This document shows positions 5,841 through 11,276 of a stretch of DNA of 11,276 nucleotides, in pieces. The position numbers and the translations under genes are program-made. The notes beneath the pieces are model-generated. The model searched no databases. It had not been told where the DNA came from and saw only the letters and a program-made list of their open reading frames with translations. Each line of letters begins with the position of its first letter. Position 1 is the first letter of the stretch. The stretch covers positions 1 to 11,276 of the forward strand of contig QWOR01000310.1 of assembly GCA_003669575.1 (NCBI GenBank). The letters run 5' to 3'. Origin of the DNA: Planctomycetota bacterium. Its GTDB lineage: Bacteria > Planctomycetota > Planctomycetia > Planctomycetales > Planctomycetaceae.

Positions 5841-8177
5841 ATGGGAAATACGGGCTTGTTCTCCTGTTTCCCGAAGTCGGAATCGCCCATGTGGCCCAAC
5901 ATCTGGGCAGCAAAGCACTTCAGTCCTATGTTGATGCAGACTCCATCCACGAACGACCTGGTATCGTCCGCTCCGCCGGAACGACCGAAGGTGCTTGTTG
6001 TGGATAACGAGCGGTTGCTTCTCGAATACCTGAATCGCATCCTCTCCAAAGGTGGGTATGAGCCGATTCTGGCCAGTAGCGGTGTCGAAGCTCTTGAGAT
6101 TCTGAAGCACACGACACCCTCTCTGGTCATGCTGGGGGTGATCATGTCCCCGATGGATGGATTTGATGTCCTCCGTCAGATTCGGCTGACCCATCGCGAC
6201 ACAGAGCTTCCCGTTCTGATGGTGACCGGCGACTCGGATCGCGAATCGGTCATCAAGGCGTTTCGAGAGGGCGCGAATGACTATCTCACCAAGCCTCTGG
6301 ATTCAGAGCTGATTCTGAGTCGCGTGCTGCTCCAAATTCGGCTGCACCGTTCTTCGGTCGACCTGGCACAGAGTCAGGAGCGATACCGATTGGCCGCCGA
6401 GGGGGCACGGATTGGTCTTTGGGATTGGGATGTTCCGCGACGGGAAGTGTTTGTCTCCAGTCGGGGAAAGGAACTTCTCGGCTATTCCGATGATGAGCTC
6501 CATTACGACTTAGAGACCTGGACGAATCGTGTTCACCCGAATGATCTCGGGCTGTTTGAGTCACTTTTGACACGGCGCAGACCTGACGACCGCGAGCGAT
6601 TCGAATGTGAGATTCGAATGTTGCATCGCGATTCGAGTTATCGCTGGATTCAATGTTCGGGAGTGGTTCAAACCGATGAACAGGGTATTCCGCGTCGGTT
6701 GGCAGGATCGCTCGCTGATGTGACGGAGGGTAAGGTTCGCGACGTACTGACGGGCCTGCCGAACCGTCTGCTGTTTGAAGAACGGCTCGAACGTACCGCC
6801 AAGAGGGTCTCGCGGAACAAGAGTGTGGCTGCAGTCCTGTTCCTCGATCTGGACAAGTTCAAATACGTCAATGACACGCTGGGGCATGAAGCGGGTGACC
6901 AGGTTCTTTGCCATGTCGCCCGCCGTCTGGAGCGGTGCTTAAGCGAGTTTCAGACTGAGGGTGGGGATCCGACTTCGGGGAACTGTATTGCCCGCCGTGG
7001 AGGGGATGAGTTCACAATCCTCGTTGATCCCTCTCCGCAACTGGACGTGGTGCAGAGAGTTTCTGAAAAGATCATCGCAGTGCTCTCGATGCCCATCGTA
7101 CTTGGGAATCGTGAAGTCACCATCGGCGTGAGTATCGGCGTCAGTTTCCTCGACTCGCACCAGAATTCGCCCACGGAGGCCATTCACCAGGCCGATACTG
7201 CCATGTATCACGCGAAGACACATGGGCGCGGTTGCTACCGGATCTATGATCCCGGCATGCAAGCAGTCGTCATGAGCCGGATGAATCTGGAGTCAGATAT
7301 CCGACGGGCCTTGAAGAGTGACGAGTTCTACGTGATGTATCAGCCCGTGGTCTCACTGGAGACCGGGGGAATTGATGGTTTCGAGGCACTCTGTCGCTGG
7401 AACCACCCTCGCGGAGAATCCGTCGGGCCGGATGTCTTCATCCCGATTCTTGATTCATTAGGGCAGATTGGACACCTCAGAGATTATGTACTGAAGGTGG
7501 CCGGACATCAGATCCAGGCCTGGAACATAATGCTGGGGCGAACTCGGCCGCTCACGGTCACTTTGAACGCATCCACCCGCGAGTTCTCCCAGTCGCAATT
7601 TCATAAACATCTGCTGGAGACGATGAGGGAGTTTGATGTCGACCCGTCCATGATCCGCCTGGAAGTGACCGAGGGCACTTTGATGGAGAATCCCGGTACG
7701 GCTTTGCAGTGCATCCGTGAACTCAGAGCCAAGCAAGTCGGTGTCGGTCTGGATGATTTCGGGACGGGCTACTCCTCTCTCGCCTATCTGCACCGCCTGC
7801 CGCTCGATCTGCTGAAGATCGACAGCTCGTTTGTTCAGTCCATGCATCGTGGGAACGAAAGTTACGGGATTATCCGTAACATCGTCTCGCTGGCACGCGG
7901 GCTGAAACTCGATATCGTCGCCGAAGGAGTGGAGACGGCTGAACAGCATCAACTGCTGTATCAGCTCGGGTGCTCTCACGGTCAGGGGTATTACTATTCC
8001 CGGCCGAAGCGGGCCGAGGAAATTACTCCCTGGCTGCTGTCGGGGATGCGATTGACCCCTGATATTGAGAGTGTCCATCACGGAGAGATGCTGGGCATCT
8101 CTCAAAACGAACTCGACTCTCTATTGCAGTGTCATCCACAGGCGAAAGAGCCAGTCGCTCCCTTGACGCTGCAATAG
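5841..8177 (+). CDS. REC-PAS-GGDEF-EAL cyclic di-GMP signalling protein with degenerate receiver
   Basis: This 778-residue soluble protein has four domains. The receiver (about 50-170) retains Asp55, Thr129 and Lys151, but has Gly99 (LVMLGVIMSPMDGF) where the phospho-accepting Asp belongs. A PAS domain (about 181-295; IGLWDWDVPRREVF, HPNDL) follows. The GGDEF domain (about 298-470) has an intact GGDEF at 387-391, predicting diguanylate cyclase activity; the inhibitory RxxD site is absent (Thr-Ser-Gly-Asn at 378-381), and the loop before the motif is longer than usual. The EAL domain (about 482-735) keeps Glu515-Ala-Leu, Asn576, Glu608, Asp638-Asp639, Lys659, Glu695 and Gln715, so phosphodiesterase activity is plausible. 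Which activity dominates cannot be told. The protein has no membrane segment. The 5841 ATG has an AGG eight bases upstream; starts at residues 17, 30 or 32 remain possible because the receiver begins only at residue 50. No histidine kinase is adjacent. Confidence 0.95.
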   Translation: MGNTGLFSCFPKSESPMWPNIWAAKHFSPMLMQTPSTNDLVSSAPPERPKVLVVDNERLLLEYLNRILSKGGYEPILASSGVEALEILKHTTPSLVMLGVIMSPMDGFDVLRQIRLTHRDTELPVLMVTGDSDRESVIKAFREGANDYLTKPLDSELILSRVLLQIRLHRSSVDLAQSQERYRLAAEGARIGLWDWDVPRREVFVSSRGKELLGYSDDELHYDLETWTNRVHPNDLGLFESLLTRRRPDDRERFECEIRMLHRDSSYRWIQCSGVVQTDEQGIPRRLAGSLADVTEGKVRDVLTGLPNRLLFEERLERTAKRVSRNKSVAAVLFLDLDKFKYVNDTLGHEAGDQVLCHVARRLERCLSEFQTEGGDPTSGNCIARRGGDEFTILVDPSPQLDVVQRVSEKIIAVLSMPIVLGNREVTIGVSIGVSFLDSHQNSPTEAIHQADTAMYHAKTHGRGCYRIYDPGMQAVVMSRMNLESDIRRALKSDEFYVMYQPVVSLETGGIDGFEALCRWNHPRGESVGPDVFIPILDSLGQIGHLRDYVLKVAGHQIQAWNIMLGRTRPLTVTLNASTREFSQSQFHKHLLETMREFDVDPSMIRLEVTEGTLMENPGTALQCIRELRAKQVGVGLDDFGTGYSSLAYLHRLPLDLLKIDSSFVQSMHRGNESYGIIRNIVSLARGLKLDIVAEGVETAEQHQLLYQLGCSHGQGYYYSRPKRAEEITPWLLSGMRLTPDIESVHHGEMLGISQNELDSLLQCHPQAKEPVAPLTLQ
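8121..8177 (+). repeat. nine-base inverted repeat at the end of the GGDEF-EAL gene
   Basis: CTATTGCAG (8121-8129) pairs with CTGCAATAG (8169-8177), the latter ending exactly on the TAG stop. The 39-base loop includes a smaller GCGA/TCGC pairing. No T-run follows, so it is not a classical terminator. Confidence 0.4.
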
Positions 8178-8355
8178 CGGACTCCGTCACGAGACCACCA
8201 GATCGACTCCGCGAGAGTTGCATGACTCCCACGAGGTTGTTGCTTGCTGATCCAATAGATCGTCTGCACTGAGTTGTTTTGCACTCTGGACTCTTGTCCG
8301 TCACACTACCGGCTGTTTCCTTTTCTCCAGCTGTGACTTCCTCGGAGTGTGATTC

Positions 8356-8808
8356 GTGCTGCGTCATCGCCTGATTCATCCGCAGATTAACCAGATCATC
8401 GGTCGTGCGGGCCACCACTCAAAGATTCTGATCGCTGATGGCAATTACCCGGCCTACAACACGTTGGGACCGAATGCGGAACTGGTGTGTTTGAATCTGA
8501 TGACAGGGCTGGTGAATTGCTGTCAGGTCCTGGAGGCAATCCTCTCCGCCATCCCGATCGAGGCGGCCAACACGATGGGGATTCCCGCGGATGACCCGTA
8601 TGCCAAGCACGGCGAGCCGCCGATCTGGAACGAATTCCGCCAGATCCTGAAGCAGTCGACGCCCGGACTCGACATCACTCCAATTCAGAAGTGGGACTTC
8701 TATGACGCCGTGGCCAGCCGAGATCACGTGTTGACGATTCAAACCGGAGAGCAGGCCTTGTGGGCGAATCTGCTCCTGACGGTGGGCGTGCGACAGCCGG
8801 GTGAGTAG
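8356..8808 (+). CDS. RbsD/FucU family sugar mutarotase/pyranase
   Basis: This 150-residue protein belongs to the RbsD/FucU family, whose members interconvert sugar forms: FucU equilibrates the anomers of L-fucose and RbsD the pyranose and furanose forms of D-ribose, in the cytoplasm as ring-shaped oligomers. Visible signatures are LIHPQINQIIGRAGHHSKILIADGNYPA (6-33), with His20 as the likely catalytic histidine and Asp28, and the C-terminal FYDAVASRDHVLTIQTGEQALWANLLLTVGV (115-145), whose TGE-x3-[WY]-x-N pattern resembles FucU more than RbsD. Length is normal. The start is a GTG with a good CGGAG eight bases upstream. No sugar kinase, isomerase or transporter gene lies beside it, so the physiological sugar is unknown. 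It ends 63 bases before the vWA-protein gene on the same strand, and the two may be co-transcribed. A 178-base gap separates it from the GGDEF-EAL gene, in which I see no clear promoter or terminator. Confidence 0.91.
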   Translation: MLRHRLIHPQINQIIGRAGHHSKILIADGNYPAYNTLGPNAELVCLNLMTGLVNCCQVLEAILSAIPIEAANTMGIPADDPYAKHGEPPIWNEFRQILKQSTPGLDITPIQKWDFYDAVASRDHVLTIQTGEQALWANLLLTVGVRQPGE

Positions 8809-8871
8809 TCTCGTCGCGGTCTTGTTCACCGGGATGCTCGCTCAGCTCACGGATTCCGTTAAGGACGTTTG

Positions 8872-11115
8872 ATGACTTTCGGCGTATTGAATGCCGCGAT
8901 GCTCCTGGGGCTGTTGGCAATGGCGCTGCCGGCCCTGGCGCATCTGATCAGTCGTCGACGGTTCGATGTCGTCTCGTGGGGGGCGATGCAGTTTCTCCAG
9001 CTGGGGCGCAAGACCCGTCGGCGGATCCGGCTGGAAGAGTTGCTGTTGATGTTGCTGCGAATGGGAGTTCTGGGGTTGATCGCCCTGGGGATGTCCCGTC
9101 CGTGGGTGAACGGGGGCTTCTTCTCCCGATTCACGGGCAAGGTGAGCCGGGATGTGGTGCTGGTGATCGACGGTTCCTACAGCATGGGCTGGAAGGGGCC
9201 GGTCTCCACGCCTCATGCCCAGGCCATCCAGTGGGCGCACAAATGCATCGACACCCTCCGACCGGGTGATACTGTCAGCCTGCTCGATGTCAGAGATCAG
9301 GTGCGTCCCGTGATCGATGTGCCCTCGGGTGATTTTGATTATGCACGGACGTTGCTGGATCAGCTGGCGCCGCCCGCGGGTTCGTCCAATCTGGCACTGG
9401 GAGTGCGGCAAGGGCTCCAGATACTCAACAAGTCGACGAATGTCTCGCGCGAGGTTATCGTCCTTTCAGATCGTCAGAAGCTCCCTTGGCGCTCCGATGA
9501 TGTCTACCATTGGACTCGCATCGAAGATTCGATGAAGCAGATGTCAGTTCCACCCCGCGTGTGGATCATCGACGTGATCGAAGAGGTGAACGACCGGGTC
9601 AATGTCGCCGTGGGGCGAGCTGAGCTGTCACGAGTTCTGACGGTGCCCGATTTTCCGATCCGCGTGCGTGCTGCGATATCGCAGACCAATCCCGAACCCC
9701 GGCACGTCACGGTCTATTTTGAAGTCGATGGTCAGCGGCTGCCGGAGAAGTCGCAGTCGCTGGAGCTGACCGCGAATGGGGAGGGCTCCGTTGAGTTTGA
9801 ACACCGTTTCCCGGACACAGGCAGCCATCTGGTCAGCATTGTCGTCGACGAAGACAATCTGCCCGGCGACGACCGGTCCGATGCCGTGGTCGAGGTCGCC
9901 GATGGAATCCCGGTGCTGGTCGTCGATGGGGACCCCCAGTCGGACCCGACTCGCTCCGATTCGTTCTTCGTCGCATCAGCGTTTTCGGCAGTTCGAGACA
10001 CTCCCTGGGTCCGGGCTGAGACGATCAGCTGGCTTGAGTTCAACTCCCAGTCGGTCAAGGGCAAGTCGATTGTCTGGCTCCTGAATGTGCCATCATTGAC
10101 GGTTCCCCAGGGAGAAGCCCTGGCACAGTTTGCCGAGGAAGGTGGGACGGTCATCTTCGCGGCAGGCGACAAGTGTCAGGCTGGCTGGTATTCCGGGTTG
10201 CCCGAACCGCTGATTCAGAAGCTGGCTCCCGCAAAGTTGATTGAGGTGCAGTCGGACACCGACTTGAAGCTGGGGGCGATGCGACTCGATGGCGAAAGCC
10301 TGAAGGCCCCCTGGATCGAGGGGTTTCGTTCCGAGCAGGGCGTCGACCTGACCTCAGTGCGGTTCGCGAAGTGGTGGAAGATGGAGCCGATTGCGAATGA
10401 GGCTCCCGTGATTGTTCCCGGTGAGTCACCCTCACCATCTCCTGCATCTCTGCCAGCGAAGCCCGTTAAAGCAGACAATCAAATCCTGGCCAAACTCGAA
10501 AACGGGCTGCCATGGATCATTGAGAAGCGGGTCGGCAAGGGAGCTGTTCTTCAACTGGCGACACCACTCGATTCGGATTGGTCGACCCTGCCGAGCAAGA
10601 ATGATTTCGTTCCCTTTCTACACGAAATCGTCTTTGCCTTTTCGACGCAGAAGTCCCAGCGCAACGTTGAATTGGGGGCACCGCTCATCCTCGACGAGGC
10701 TCCACTTGGCGAGCTGATCGTCAAGGGACCGGACGGGCACGAGTCTCGGACCCCCACTGTCATTGAGGGGGACCGACGTACCGCCCGCTACGCCCAGACC
10801 TCTCTCCCCGGCCTGTACGAAATGCACTCTGCAACTGGGGCAGGCAAAGTGGAACGCTTTGTCGTGAACTTCGACCGCCGCGAGTCGGATCTGGCCTCAC
10901 TGTCTCCGCCTGAACAGCAAGGCCTGACCGAGAAAGGGCTGGCATTTGCGGCCGATGTCGGAACGATCGAGAAAAACGCAACGGATCATCAGTCACGAGC
11001 GGAGTTCTGGTGGTGGCTCATGCTGATTGTGCTGGGGATGCTTGTTTTCGAGGTTGTGATGACTCGTCGACTCGTGCAGGGCGGGCATATCCTGGTTGAT
11101 CCTGAGGCCGTTTAA
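8872..11115 (+). CDS. BatA-like membrane protein with vWA domain
   Basis: This protein of about 747 residues starts with a BatA-type N-terminal module: a hydrophobic helix (about 4-26; LGLLAMALPALAHLI), a basic stretch with SRRRFD and RKTRRRIRLEE (28-57), and a second helix (about 57-75). A von Willebrand factor A domain follows (about 94-205), with the metal-site motif Asp-Gly-Ser-Tyr-Ser at 100-104, GSSNLALGV (170-178) and LSD (198-200). The middle has a beta-rich segment (about 255-340) and a VLVVDGDP stretch (about 347-354), resembling the glutamine-amidotransferase-like domains of related proteins. VGKGAVLQLATPLDSDW...FVPFLHEIV lies near 553-587, a pattern I associate with planctomycete BatA proteins. 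One C-terminal helix (about 711-730) ends the fold. The ATG at 8872-8874 is chosen over a TTG three bases earlier because AAGGA lies six bases before it. The usual MoxR ATPase and DUF58 partners are not upstream; a partner may lie beyond the right edge. The bulk is probably periplasmic; function is unknown. Confidence 0.92.
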   Translation: MTFGVLNAAMLLGLLAMALPALAHLISRRRFDVVSWGAMQFLQLGRKTRRRIRLEELLLMLLRMGVLGLIALGMSRPWVNGGFFSRFTGKVSRDVVLVIDGSYSMGWKGPVSTPHAQAIQWAHKCIDTLRPGDTVSLLDVRDQVRPVIDVPSGDFDYARTLLDQLAPPAGSSNLALGVRQGLQILNKSTNVSREVIVLSDRQKLPWRSDDVYHWTRIEDSMKQMSVPPRVWIIDVIEEVNDRVNVAVGRAELSRVLTVPDFPIRVRAAISQTNPEPRHVTVYFEVDGQRLPEKSQSLELTANGEGSVEFEHRFPDTGSHLVSIVVDEDNLPGDDRSDAVVEVADGIPVLVVDGDPQSDPTRSDSFFVASAFSAVRDTPWVRAETISWLEFNSQSVKGKSIVWLLNVPSLTVPQGEALAQFAEEGGTVIFAAGDKCQAGWYSGLPEPLIQKLAPAKLIEVQSDTDLKLGAMRLDGESLKAPWIEGFRSEQGVDLTSVRFAKWWKMEPIANEAPVIVPGESPSPSPASLPAKPVKADNQILAKLENGLPWIIEKRVGKGAVLQLATPLDSDWSTLPSKNDFVPFLHEIVFAFSTQKSQRNVELGAPLILDEAPLGELIVKGPDGHESRTPTVIEGDRRTARYAQTSLPGLYEMHSATGAGKVERFVVNFDRRESDLASLSPPEQQGLTEKGLAFAADVGTIEKNATDHQSRAEFWWWLMLIVLGMLVFEVVMTRRLVQGGHILVDPEAV

Positions 11116-11172
11116 CGGTCTGTTGAGTCGGAAAAACGCATTCGACCTTGCTCCGATCTCCCCTTCGCACCC

Positions 11173-11178
11173 TATACT
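11173..11178 (+). promoter_or_regulatory. possible -10 box near the right edge
   Basis: TATACT matches 5 of 6 bases of the -10 consensus; the best upstream partner is a weak TTGCTC (11148-11153) at 19 bases. An ATG at 11188-11190 opens a frame that stays open to the window edge, and another ATG lies at 11264-11266 (M-S-E-L). Neither has a clear ribosome binding site and too little is visible to name a gene. Confidence 0.3.
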
Positions 11179-11276
11179 TGCGGGCATATGTCCATCGCAT
11201 CGGACCAGAGGTGTTCGCTCCCTCTTGTTCCCCAGGGCCCGCGCGGCAAAATCGAAAGTCACGATGTCCGAGTTGA

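Noticed and set aside
7458..8105. 215-codon minus-strand open frame opposite the EAL domain
   Set aside because: It is antisense to a domain with all catalytic motifs intact and shows no family resemblance.
8869..8871. TTG as start codon of the BatA-like gene
   Set aside because: The ATG immediately following is a stronger start with AAGGA six bases upstream; TTG gains only one residue.
11108..11118. CCGTTTAACGG after the BatA-like gene as a terminator
   Set aside because: It is an 11-base near-palindrome with no room for a hairpin loop and no T-run after it.

Overview
The window looks like chromosomal DNA from a member of the Planctomycetota, probably Planctomycetales. The evidence is a DUF1559 pseudopilin-like gene at the left edge (prepilin leader followed by the LLPAVQQAREAARR signature), a small Flp-like pilin with the EAGFIVSAELVL leader, and a BatA-type von Willebrand protein with glutamine-amidotransferase-like middle. 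Base composition looks moderately GC-rich by eye, apart from an AT-rich patch near 3,540-3,620. Genus assignment is not possible from the sequence alone.

Layout. Minus strand, 1-2649: the 5' end of a DUF1559 gene (cut by the window edge), then a nucleoside phosphorylase/nucleosidase-family gene downstream of proA (glutamyl-phosphate reductase); proA and the nucleosidase are probably one transcript. At 2650-3167 there is a 518-base gap that holds the proA promoter, a GC hairpin and a degenerate repeat. Plus strand, 3168-4077: a small Flp-like pilin with its own strong intrinsic terminator, then a GxxExxY (PD-(D/E)XK-like) gene bracketed by 19-base inverted repeats. Minus strand, 4209-5342: mqnC, the radical-SAM cyclase of the futalosine menaquinone pathway. 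Then comes a 498-base gap carrying two related palindromes. Plus strand, 5841-11115: a REC-PAS-GGDEF-EAL protein, a RbsD/FucU-family sugar mutarotase, and a large BatA-like vWA membrane protein. The last 160 bases contain a possible promoter and the possible start of a further gene.

How the genes relate. Most are ordinary, unlinked housekeeping functions: proline synthesis, quinone synthesis, nucleoside salvage. A possible metabolic link is that the nucleosidase belongs to the superfamily that includes futalosine hydrolase (MqnB), while mqnC lies about 3 kb away; this is inference only. The GGDEF-EAL protein keeps the catalytic residues for both making and breaking cyclic di-GMP, but its receiver domain has Gly where the phospho-accepting Asp should be, so it is unlikely to be switched by a conventional histidine kinase.

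I see no clear undescribed multi-gene system. The observations most worth a second look are the GxxExxY gene inside inverted repeats, the degenerate receiver, the apparently leaderless proA promoter, and the Cys-bearing Flp-like pilin.
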